Below, in pieces: positions 1 to 11,000 of a stretch of DNA of 64,000 nt; the first letter of the stretch is position 1; each line of letters opens with the position of its first letter. Both the position numbers and the translations under genes were made by a program. Origin of the DNA: Fallopia convolvulus (lineage: Eukaryota; Streptophyta; Magnoliopsida; Caryophyllales; Polygonaceae); assembly GCA_964016875.1 (NCBI GenBank), contig OZ024733.1, forward strand, positions 2,523,484-2,587,483. The letters are read 5' to 3'. The notes under the pieces are model-generated. The model had not been told where the DNA came from and searched no databases. It was given only the letters and a program-made list of their open reading frames with translations.

Positions 1-292
1 GATCCACCAAGTGAATTTGTAATACAACATCGACATCACAAGGGTGTAACCACCGTCGCACTTCGTCCTCAATCCAGCAACCTTCGGACCAATTAATTAG
101 ATCAACCACTCTCATCCCCGGATCAGCCCCATAATAATTTCCCAAGACCCTAAATGAATTTGGTCTCGGGATTCATCTATCATCACAAACACTCACCTCG
201 ATCACTCCCATTTCCTACCGGCCACAAAGATCCCATCTCCACCACCTCTCGACCTTGTGGATACTTCTCCAAGAAAAACTCGGATTAGGCCC
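1..292 (-). mobile_element. LINE A, 3' part (RT C-terminus and downstream), cut off by the window edge
   Basis: Read on the minus strand this is the downstream part of an L1-type LINE ORF2. It contains GPNPSFSWRSIHKVERWW, then VLGNYYGADPGMRVVDLINW, then GCWIEDEVRRWLHPCD, typical of the segment after the reverse transcriptase in plant LINEs. It continues exactly where the LINE at 5087-7220 breaks off, so the two are one element split by the copia insertion at 293-5086. At least two in-frame stops are present, so it is a pseudogene. The zinc-binding and RNase H parts would lie to the left of the window. Confidence 0.8.
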
Positions 293-482
293 TATTAGGA
301 TAGAATCTCTTATAAAATCATATCTTTTTGTGATATTATCCTAGGAGATTTGTAACCATATTTAGTTAGTATTCTTATCTTGTAAACTAGGGTTTTGATA
401 ATTCTCTGCTGTAATCTTTATAAGTACATTTGTAAATCTAATAGAAGAATTATCTTTTGCCCAACATTTTATATCGTTCATA
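293..482 (+). repeat. 5' LTR of the copia element
   Basis: 190 bp, repeated at 4897-5085. It starts TATTAGGATAG and ends TCGTTCATA, so its ends are TAT...ATA and not the usual TG...CA. No strong TATA box was picked out. Confidence 0.9.
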
Positions 483-494
483 TGGTATCAGACT
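483..494 (+). other. Primer binding site, initiator tRNA-Met type
   Basis: TGGTATCAG directly follows the LTR and is complementary to the 3' end of initiator tRNA-Met. The next bases (ACTAAA) diverge from the usual AGC extension. Confidence 0.8.
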
Positions 495-512
495 AAACAC
501 GATCCTCTCAAT

Positions 513-3500
513 ATGTCTGGCAACGATCTTACTATCACCCCTACCTCGCTTACTGGTCATCTTCTCGGCGCCGCTAGTGGCACCGCGAACCAGTTTCACT
601 TTCCCCAAATCTTGATCCGTCTTGAGCGCAACAACTACTCCCTCTAGCGTAGCACAGTTCGCTCGGCACTTGCTGCGTATGGTCTCGCGTCCTTCCTTGT
701 TTCGGCGTCGGCTCCAGCAAAAACAATCCCGGTGGACTCGGCTGATCCGGATCCAACCAAGGTGATTCCTAACCCTGCTTATGAAGAATGGTATCGCAAG
801 GATCAACTAATCCTCCTTTGGCTCCGCGCAACCATGGCCACCGCTCTCCTTGGCTATGTGACTCGGGCGACATCTACATCGCAAGCGTGGTCCATTCTTA
901 AGCGAATGTTTCATGCTCAGACTCAAGCACGTCAGATGCATTTCTGCCACCAACTTCAATCGCTACAAAAAGGTTCGCTTTCCATCATTGACTATGTCGA
1001 TAAAAAGCGCTCCTTTGTTGATAGTCTAGCGGAATGCAATTATACTGTTGATGATGCTGATTTAAAATCCCATATTGTGTATGGACTTGGCCCTTCTTAC
1101 GGCTCATTTTGGGCTGCGCTCTCTATGCGCCCTGGAGAACTCACTTCCGATGATCTACTTGGCTTACTGTTGCAAGAAGAACAACGACTTGAAGAGGAGA
1201 ATTCAAGTCTTGGCGCTGGATTGCCTGAGGCAAATTATTCGGCTCGGAATCCCACTCGCCGTGGCCGAAACTCCAACGCTACTGGTGCCCCAGCGAGTGG
1301 CTCCTCAGCGAGTGCCTCGCGTTCTCCTGCGCAGGATCTGCATCCTCCGTTTGCTGGTGCTGACCGCGGTCGACAACAGTGTCAACTGTGCCGAAAGCCT
1401 AACCACGAGGCTGTCAATTGTTGGCAGCAGACCAACTTCTCGGCCTTTCCTTTCACCAACGGGAAACAGCCTCCAAACACTACATCATCTCAGCCGCAGG
1501 CGCTTGCTGCTGGTGCACGTCCGCAGCAGCCTCCGTCGACTCCTTCAGCAGGGGCTGCGCTCATGGCCTCCACTTCGACGCTACATGATCCATGGTACAT
1601 CGATTCTGGCGCCTCCAACCATGTCACTGGAGACTTCGGTCGACTGTCTCTTAACACCCCCTACGACGGCAATGATAGCCTAGTAGTCGGGAATGGTGAG
1701 TCCCTCCCCATTATGCATTTAGGGCATTCTGTTCTTTCTTCATCGCATAAATCATATCCTTCTCTTAAACTGCAAAATATATTGTTTGTTCCTCAGATTG
1801 CCAAAAACCTCATTAGTGTCTCTAAATTAACTAGAGATAATAATGTTTTTCTTGAATTTCATCCTACTTATTGTCTTGTCAAGACTTTGCAGAGGCAGAT
1901 AATTCTAAGAGGAACGCTTGAGAATGGAATTTACCGGTTGCCATCGTTGTCTTCTTCTATGTCGTCTAGTCCTCGGGTGTTCACTGGTGTCCGCACTTCT
2001 ATACAGTGTTGGCATCATCGTATGGCTCACCCTCATGAGTAGGTTCTTCGTCGTCTTATTAAAGATTCTAGTTTACCTATTTCATGTACTAAATTATTAG
2101 ATGTGTGTGGCTCGTGTCAACTTGGCAAGAGTCGTCGTCTGCATTTACCTATTCGTACTGAGTCCTCTAAATTTCCCTTTGATTTGGTTCATTCAGACGT
2201 TTGGGGCCCTGCTCCTTTAAATTCAATAAATGGCAACCGTTATTATGTTTCGTTTATTGATGATTGTACTAAATTTATTTGGATTTACTTTCTTGCTAAC
2301 AAATCACAAGTTTTTACAGTCTTCAAGCAATTCAAACAAATGGTTGAAATCCAATTTTCCACAACAATTAAAGCGCTTCAAACAGATTGGGGGGGTGAAT
2401 ATAGACCAATTTCGACCTATCTACAACAAAACGGTATTCTTCATAAAATTTCATGTCCTTACACTCCTGAACAAAATGGCTCCGCTGAAAGAAGAAATCG
2501 TATTATTGTTGAAAAAGGTCCAGCTTTACTTGCTCATGGTTCTCTACCTCAAAAATTTTGGGAAAATGCTTTTCATTCTGCTGCTTATCTAAACAACTTA
2601 ACCCCTACCCCAACTCTAAATTTTCAAACTCCTTTTGAGCGCTTATTTAAACGGAAACCGGATTATGGACTTTTAAAATCCTTTGGGTGTCTTTGTTTTC
2701 CCTTTATCCGACCTTATAACAATAACAAATTAGACTTCCGCTCTTTGCCTTGCATTTTTGTTGGTTATAGTCCTAAACACAAAGGTTATAATTGTTATCA
2801 TATTAAAACAGATCGAATGTATATTGCCAGACATGTCATTTTCGATGAATCTGTTTTTCCATATACTCTGTCTTCTTCCACAGATAATACAGCTCCACAA
2901 AATAGCCTCATCCCCCTTACCCTTTTACAAGAGGCAGCTTGTTTTAGAGGGAGTGGGGTTCAATCTCCCTCTAATCCGGCACCACCGGCGGCTCCTACTC
3001 AGCGGCCCGCGTCTCCGCCGGTGACCCGCGATTTGCCATCGCAGACCGTTAGCCCCGCCTCCACACCGAGCCGATCAACTCATTCCGAGGCTTCCTCGAG
3101 TCCATCAAACCCCCTCGGAAATGAGTCGGTATCGATGATCACTCCCCAGCCTTCCCCTATCGAGTCCTCTCCGGCGCCGTCCTCAGCGTTGCCGCCCAAT
3201 CCAGCCGGGAGTTCCAGTCCTCAAGCGCCCTCATATTATCGCCCGGCATCAGACTCGACTCACTCCATGGTAACTCGAGCTAAAACTCATTCTCTTAAGC
3301 CTAAGTAATTAAACTTATCTACTAAACATCCTGTTTCTCTTTCTGACTTACCAACTGAACCCAAATTCTTCTCTCAAGCCACAAAAGATCCAAATTGGCA
3401 AAATGCGATGCAAGATGAATATGATGCTTTAATTCGTAATGGGACCTGGGACTTAGTTCCCCGGCCTCCTAGTTCTAATGTTGTCGGTTGTAAGTGGGTT

Positions 3501-4907
3501 TACAGGATCAAACGCAAGGCCAATGGCTCTATAGACAGGTACAAAGCTCGACTTGTTGCAAAAGGCTTCCATCAAGAAGAAGGCGTTGATTACTTCGATA
3601 CTTTCAGTCCAGTTGTAAAGCCAACCACTATTCGGCTTGTTCTTAGCTTAGCCGTCACTTATAATTGGCCTCTTCGTCAAGTTGACGTCAACAACACCTT
3701 TCTTAATGGTGAACTTCAGGAAACTGTCTACATGGATCAGCCCCCCGGTTTTGTATCCACCACCGCTCCATCCTATGTTTGTCGTCTTCGGAAGGCTTTG
3801 TATGGCCTTAAGCAGGCTCCTCGTGCATGGTTTCACAAGCTTCAACATGCTCTTCTTCAGCATGGCTTCATTCCCTGTCGATCCGACACCTCGCTTTTCA
3901 TCAAAAAGCACGGCCAAGCTGTTGTGTACGTTCTCGTCTACGTCGATGACTTGATCATTACCGGATCCAATGCAAAGTTCGTCAACGAGTTTGTAAGCTT
4001 TCTTGGATCTGTTTTCTCCCTTAAGGACCTTGGCAACTTGCATTATTTTTTGGGGATTGAAGTTCATAGAAATTCTGAGTGCATGATTCTCTCTCAAAAG
4101 AAGTATATTAGTGACTTATTGGAGCGCAGCAATATGACTGGCGCCAAGCCAATCTCTTCTCCAGCTGAGCCAGCGTCTCGTTTAGATCGGTCCGGCGATC
4201 CCTTGTCCGATCCCTTTCTATACAGAAGCATTATTGGTGGACTTCAGTATGTTACTATAACTCGGCCTGAAATTTCTTATGCCGTCAATCGTGTTTGTCA
4301 GTTTATGCATAATCCTTCTGAGCATCACTAGTCAGCTGTCAAAAGCATCTTACGGTACCTCAAAGGCACTCTCACGGATGGCCTTCTCATCCAATCGGCC
4401 AAGGATTCTCGGCTGGTCACCTTCACAGACGCCGGGTGGAACTCTGGTCCTGATGATTGTCGATCACAACATGGTTACTGTATTTTCTTTGGTGGAAACT
4501 TAATCAGTTGGTCTTCAAGAAAGCAGAATGTTGTTGCCCGTTCTAGTACAGAAGCTGAATACAGAGCAATTGCATTTGCTGCCACGGAGTTGATTTGGCT
4601 TCAACAACTTCTCACCAAAATGTGTGTTTCACTGTCTGGGCCGCCTATTATTCTCTGTGACAATCTGAGTGCTACATTTCTTACCAAAAATCCCGTCTTC
4701 CATCAACGGTCCAAACATATCAAACTGGACTTTCATTTTGTTCGGGAAATGGTTCAAGATGGTAGTCTCATTGTTCGTCATGTTCGATCTCTTGACCAAT
4801 TAGCTGATATCTTTACTAAAGCTATTGGTACAGCTCGGTTTCAATCTCTTCGTTCCAAGCTTTTGGTTCGTTCCTGCCCATCAGCTTGCAGGGGCGTATT
4901 AGGATAG
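513..4907 (+). pseudogene. copia gag-pol polyprotein with four nonsense codons
   Basis: One continuous frame from the ATG at 513 to a stop at 4905-4907 that lies inside the 3' LTR. There is no frameshift, but four internal stops: TAG 645, TAG 2040, TAA 3306, TAG 4329. Domains in order: UBN2-type gag; zinc knuckle CQLCRKPNHEAVNC (about 1380-1420); protease WYIDSGASNH (about 1595); GAG-pre-integrase ending HHRMAHPHE; integrase with CGSC, first Asp in HSDVWGP, second in QTDWGGEY and Glu in PEQNGSAERRNR; RT with NNTFLNGEL and the YVDD box (about 3940); RNase H with TDAGWNSG and SSTEAEYRA. The stops at 645 and 4329 sit where Trp is conserved (NYSLW and EHHW). The product is a truncated, non-autonomous polyprotein. 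Confidence 0.93.
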
Positions 4908-5085
4908 AATCTCTTATAAAATCATATCTTTTTGTGATATTATCCTAGGAGATTTGTAACCATATTTAGTTAGTATTCTTATCTTGTAAACTAGGGTTTT
5001 GGTAATTCTCTGTTGTAATCTCTATAAGTACATTTGTAAATCAATAGAAGAATTATCTTTTGCCCAACATTTTATATCGTTCATA
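4897..5085 (+). repeat. 3' LTR of the copia element
   Basis: 189 bp, matching 293-482 with three transitions and one missing T. It is preceded by the purine-rich GCAGGGGCG that serves as polypurine tract. The pol stop codon lies 9-11 bp inside it. Confidence 0.92.
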
Positions 5086-5086
5086 T

Positions 5087-7220
5087 GCCCTAACCTTGCC
5101 TCCAAGAAAGAAACCATAGAAAAATAGCGGGTTTTATAAAGCGTGCCAATGAGCGATGTGGGTTCTTGAATGAGATGCCAACCTTACCTAGCTAAAAGGG
5201 CTAGATTAAAAGCCTCTAAGTCCTCACTCCCAGCCCTCCCAAATCTTTTCACTCTCCCATTTTGTCCCAACTTAACCAATGCAAATTCTTTTTTTAACCA
5301 TTCCCTCCCCACCAGAAGTTAGACATAAGTTGTTCAATTTCATAACATAAACCTGTCGGGAGAAGGAAACAAGACATGACATAAGTTGGTATTGCTTGGA
5401 TTATAGATTTTATAAGTACCTCTTTTCATGCTCTTGATAATGTACTCCCTCCCCAACCCCGAATCCTCTTCCAAACTCTATCTTTAATTTGATAAAAAAA
5501 GATCCTTTTTGAGCATCCAATTATGGTAGGCAGCCCAAGATAACGTTCATGCTTATCAACCTCGTGAACTCCTAAACTACCTTTCATAACAAACAATAAT
5601 CCTTCACAAGCATTTTTACTATACGATAGTTCTGACTTTGCTAGATTCACTTGTTGACCCGAAACTACTCCATAACGCCAGAGGGTTATCCACAATCTCA
5701 TGTGCATGGTGACAGGAAGCTCTAGCAAATAAAATGCTATCATGAGCAAAAAAATAAATGTGAAATAGTATGAGCTAATCTTACAATCCTAATACCTTGG
5801 AACCGACCCTCCAATTCACTTTTCCTAATAAGTATCGAGAAACCTTCTGCATAGATCAAGAAAAGATAGGGGGATATGGGGTCTCCTTGACGGAGTCCCC
5901 GAGAAGGGAAGAAAACCTGCGAAGGGAACCCCTCCATTAGCACCGAAAAAGATACAATTCTTACATATTTCATCATCAAATTCACCCAAGCATCACAAGC
6001 CTTGTAAGAGTCTAGTTCATACACCGTTCAAGATAATTCCATTCTACTCTGTCATAAGCCTTGGCCATGTACAACTTTAAAGCCATAAAACCTTTCTTTC
6101 CACCATTTTAATTCTTTATAAAATGGAACAATTCAAAAGCCGCTAAAACATTCTCCATGATAAGCCTGCCCGAAATAGAAGCCCTTTGAGAGGGTAAAAT
6201 CATCTTCTTAAGAACGCTTTTCAACATGTTTGTAATCGCTTTTGACACCAACTTATACAGAACATTACAGAAACTGATGGATCACAAGTCCTTCGAACGA
6301 AAAAGGTCAATCACTTTTGCAATTAAAGAAATAAAGGTATGATTAAGGCTCTCAGGAAAAATCTCACAAAATAAAACACTCAGCACAAACTTAATGATCG
6401 ATGCCCGGTCTAATGATATGTTAGTGTTTTTGATAAAACAAAGCTGACATACTATCATGCCCGATGATTTTGTAGGATGCATACACGAAAGGGCAGAAAC
6501 TACCTCTTCACCAGTAAATGGACGTGCGAGCTTAGAGTTATCCTCTTCCATCAAAATTGGCGAGATTCCTTGAGGATTCGCTACCTCGGGTAGTTCATGA
6601 TTGGATTTAAACAACCCTTTAAAATATTCCACAACCACCCTCTCCTTATTTCTTCTACTTCTCCATTCCACCCCCTCCTCGTCAACTAACCTCTTCAAAT
6701 GATTCTTATTTATTCACCCATTTGCCTTTCTATGGAAGAAAGAAGTATTCCTATCCCCCATTTTTAATTATGTTCCTCTGCTTGCTAGTACCAAATGAGT
6801 TCCTCTTGCACAATAAGATCATTTTCCTTCTTTTCCAACAAATGCCTTCACACCACTAACATCCCATTCATATTTAATCTCCTCAATTCCACCCTCACTT
6901 TTCTTAAATTCTCCATTATGTTCCCAAATGTTTTCTTGTTCCAATCTTTCAAGTCCTCCAAACACCTTCCAAACTTCGCCAACTCCATCCTCCACGCCTC
7001 TTATACTCAGATTTTTCCACAAATTCACAACCACCTCCTGGCACCCCTCATTTCCCACCCATAAAGCCTCAAAACGAGATGGTTGTCTCCCTCTATAATC
7101 ATGCTCCCCTTCATCTACGCTCCTAAAGGATTCTATCATAATCGGGATATGATTCGACCCTTCTCTCTCAAAATGCCGGATCCTAACATTTGGATATCTC
7201 TCTTACCTAAGCTCATTAGC
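5087..7220 (-). mobile_element. LINE A, main part: endonuclease end, reverse transcriptase
   Basis: Minus-strand remains of an L1-type ORF2. From right to left: the endonuclease end RHFEREGSNHIPI (about 7150-7200), the connector SRFEALWVGNEGCQEVV (about 7060), RT N-terminal blocks (6282-6698), RT core with SRGLRQGDPISPYLF (about 5870-5920), a catalytic box that reads AHDSILF after a frameshift (about 5735), SKRIFFYQIKDRVWKRI, then NFWWGGNG and LGGLGVRT (5100-5330). Stops and frameshifts are spread throughout. It continues in frame at 292 on the far side of the copia element. The 5' end fades at about 7220, where a MITE begins. Confidence 0.88.
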
Positions 7221-7227
7221 AACACAA

Positions 7228-7508
7228 ATAACTTGTATTTACATACGCTACTTTCCATATAACCACCCCAAATATGACTATTTATTTTTAACCACCCTTA
7301 AAATTCATTCCGTTAGCTAAACATCACCCACAACACTATTTCATCAAAAAATCCATTAAATGTGTGCATTTACATTTAACAGATTTTTTTGACGGAATAA
7401 TGTTGTAGGTGGTGTTTAGCTAACGGAATGTGTTTTAAGGGTGATTAAAAATAAATAGTTATATTTGGAGTGATTATTTGGAAAGTAGCGTATGTAAATA
7501 CAAGTTAT
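7228..7508. mobile_element. Foldback MITE upstream of the ATG27-like gene
   Basis: The two halves are imperfect inverted copies of each other. It starts ATAACTTGTATTTACATACG and ends CGTATGTAAATACAAGTTAT, and matching blocks continue inward (TTCCGTTAGCTAAACA against TGTTTAGCTAACGGAA) for more than 100 bp per arm. No coding capacity. The target duplication is not clear, so the superfamily is undetermined. Confidence 0.85.
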
Positions 7509-8092
7509 TATAATATTTATTATTAAAAATTGACATTAATTTATTAAGTAATATCACTTGGCGCAATTTTTATAGTTTTTGCTTTATATCAGTTAGGGTA
7601 ATAAACCAAACCGGCTAAGAACCGGTTAGACCGCTAATAATAGAGTAATATTTAGAGCTGGACCGACCCCATTTTGCTGTAACACACCGTTCTTCTCTCA
7701 CCCGTCTCATACCTTCATTAAAAATAAAAGCCCCAATTGTATTGCGTGTAAGAATCCGGCTCGTTGTGTTATCTCTTTCGGAGATTTCGACGTCTTCGTT
7801 CAAGATTTCTGGTAATTTTCGCTTCTCCTAGAAATCCTTCTTGACACATTTAACTTGTATGCAATGAAGTGTAATGGTTTTTCTTTTCCGTCAGATTTTT
7901 GTTTGCTCCAATTAATTCTAGTTTCATCCTTTGTATATGGTTCAGCTGATGGCGGTCGTAGAGTTTCTGGGCTGATCAATTTGTTTGTTTGTGGGTTTAA
8001 TAAGTGTTATATCCTTTGTTTAGCACTTCATTAGAATTTAAAATGTAGCCCAAGTGTTGAATTTCTTGAATTTGTTTACAGGACACACCTTG
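7509..8092 (+). promoter_or_regulatory. Promoter, 5' UTR exon and leader intron of the ATG27-like gene
   Basis: A probable non-coding first exon ends at 7811 (TTTCTG/GTAATTTTC) and a leader intron runs 7812-8081 (TTTGTTTACAG), putting the start ATG at 8093 in the second exon. The transcription start was not located. An inverted repeat AACCGG...CCGGTT spans about 7609-7627. Exon assignment is from splice signals only. Confidence 0.5.
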
Positions 8093-11000
8093 ATGACTCA
8101 TGAGATGCAGAACTCAGTACAGTTATTGAAGGGTTATCCCTTTCACCTTTTGCTTCTGGCTGCTGGTGCAGGTAATATCTATTACTAGATGAATTTTGTT
8201 CTACACTGGGGATCATGTGTAATTCTCTGTTGTTGACGCCACACAATTTACTATGTGCCATATTTTTATTCAATTAGGCTATCTTACCCTGGATTCTCCT
8301 TTCCTTTATTGTGTCTCAGTTATTCTTCTGAAAATACTTGGGGCTGCCTCATTTGTTGTCCCAAGTTCAAGTTGTTATGCTCTTGACAATTCCAGTCATA
8401 TTGCTGACTTTGTATCCTTGCATTTTATGTAGAAAACATATGATATAAACCTCTTGCTGAATCCCACAATGAATACTTTTGAATAATGAATAAATATGAC
8501 ACTTTCTAGGTTTGGATAATTATTCGCATATGGAATTAAGTTAATACCGAATTTTTCGGTAAACAGCTGTGTTGGTTCTTCCTTAGCTTATCAGACTGAT
8601 TGGATAGGACATACATTTGAGTATGAAGGAAAGGTGAAGTTCTCATTGCTTTTTTTTTGAAATTGTTCATTAATCTGCCAATATCATGATAATTGTACCG
8701 GGACTTGCATTTCTTTCTTGATTGTTTCTGCAGGATTCTGACTTGGTTGTTCGATTTTGCAAAGATGTAGAGAGTAGATCACAGACAGTAATTCCTCATT
8801 CCTCTGACTGATTTAATTTTTTTTATGACATATAATCATTGTAGATTGAGCTCAGCGTTTATACTACTGTTCTAAATGTACAGGGATACATCGATTTTGG
8901 CCGATTTGATGCATTGAATTATTTTGTTGCTGGTTCTGGAGATGTCAATTTTGTCCAGGTAGTCTTTTCCAAAAATCTTGATATTGTGATTTGACTTGCA
9001 ATAATTTTCCCAAGTTAGTAATGGTTGCTTTGGTCATTTGTGGGAAATGTGCTTCAACTCTTCCTTTGATATATTAACAATGCAGAATTGAAGTGTCTTA
9101 AACCTCTGAGCTTTTGTAAATTCTTTGCTTCAGAAAGTGCATAAAATCTGTTTCCTGTTGATTAGAGTTTTTTAAAACTGAAACAGTGAAGAATTTATGA
9201 GAAATGAGTTGGATAAATAGGCACAGAAGCAACTCTCTCCTGAGCTTTGATGATTTTACCTACCTCCATAAACTTTAATTACAAGAAAACGGAAGTTAAT
9301 TGTCTGGATTTCATGTTGAATACCACTTCTATTCTGTATCGTTTTTTAGGGATTTTACAAGGGCGACTTGTTGAATTGTGAAAAAAGTTATGACAAAATG
9401 GGACGCACTTCTCAGGTTAGCTGTTAGATCTAGTTCCGTATCTCTTATGACGAAAATTTTATTCAAGTTATTTTATTTCGCCTATTAAACTTATGTTTAT
9501 TTTTGTGGAATCGTTTGTTTTCTTTTTCCTTTTCTATGACTCAGGTCAATATCATATGCGGGAATTGTCGGAGTTCTGAATGTAAAGGTCAGCTAAAATC
9601 ATGACCAATACTTCTAAACCAGTGTGAATTTTTTCACTCATCTAATATGGCATTGTTGTTATCCCTTTTTCTTATCGCTGTATATCAGGTTCACTCGGAT
9701 GTATTTGCAATGTTACATATGAGTCACCATGTAGGTAATTTACTCCGAGAAGAACACACATCAAATCATGATAACTCCTATGTATTTGCGATGTATTGAT
9801 TCTTGACTCGTGCTCAAATTTTTTGTTATTATGCTTGAGCAAACCCAACCGTTGCTCTTTAGATGGTTGGAAGTTACATATGCGGAATCTATGGAAGTAG
9901 AGTTTGAGCTTAGAAGTTACTTATGCGACTGTAACTATTGATGCTGGTAGACATCGCATGAATCGGAGTTTCTTATCTATAAATCACTATTCTCTTTCTT
10001 CTGGAGATGGGCATTTACATCTTAAATTCTTAATCTGCAAATCTGCAAAATTAATTATTATCAATTTCCACCATTCTCGGTTGTTACAAGTAAGGAACGC
10101 CATGCTTAACATCAACATCAACATCATCATCATCATTATCGGCCAGTATAGTCCATTACAAGCAGGATCTAGGGGGTCAAGATGGGGGCACCCCTACCAT
10201 GATCAAGAGGATGCACCCGATAGACCCAAGGAAAACTAAAATTCAGCGATGTGACAATAATAACTGAATTTAGTTAAAATGCACCAAATTGATATAGGGG
10301 CTATATCCATCTCAAAGGCAATTTATCAGCCAATGAGCAAGAGACCATGCTCAGTTGTTGAAAATAAAATGTACCTTATATGTGTATATTATCTTGTTTT
10401 TATTTTCTGTCTTTATTTGATTGTGCCTTTCGTATATTTCGTTACGCTATTCAGTGAGTTTTTGATCAACGTCCTTTCAGAGCCGTTGTCGAACTTGCCC
10501 TTCCATGCAAGAAACAAGGTCCAAGGGTATTTGAGGGATTCACTGTTGGCTTCCATCCACGTTCATCAGAAGTTGTAAGCAACCAACCACTTCTTTCTTT
10601 ATGTGATATTGTTAATTTTGAACATAGACTACTGAAAAACACAATGATTCATAAACTTGTAGGTCCACAATGGGATGACTCAATTGGGTTTTGAGAAATC
10701 TCATCATGATTTCAGGTATGGCATAAAATTTCATCTTGCAATTTTGATTTACTGTTGAGTACAGTAGAAACATGAAATTTCATGTAGTATGGATGTTTTT
10801 TGATATGTTTATTCAAGAGGTGTGTATGGTTAGATGTGAGGCCTGTTATTTGAGTCATTATTGCATAATCTTCTCACATTTTAGTAATCTCAAACAAGTA
10901 TTCATTCTAGTAATATATAATTTTACCAAGAATCAGGTGTGTATGGTTAGATGTGAGGCCTGCTATTGAAAATGTATCTGATCAGGTAATAGTGTGTGAT

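Larger units (their letters stand above)
293..5086 (+). mobile_element. Ty1/copia LTR retrotransposon, full length but coding-defective
   Basis: A complete 4.8-kb element: two 189/190-bp LTRs, a tRNA-Met-type primer site, one gag-pol frame and a G-rich tract before the 3' LTR. The flanking GCCCT at 289-293 and 5087-5091 is the target duplication (the last T is shared with the LTR end, so the boundary is uncertain by 1 bp). It interrupts a minus-strand LINE. The LTRs differ by three substitutions and one 1-bp indel by eye, so the insertion is recent relative to the decayed LINE around it. Domain order gag, protease, integrase, RT, RNase H defines copia. Confidence 0.95.
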
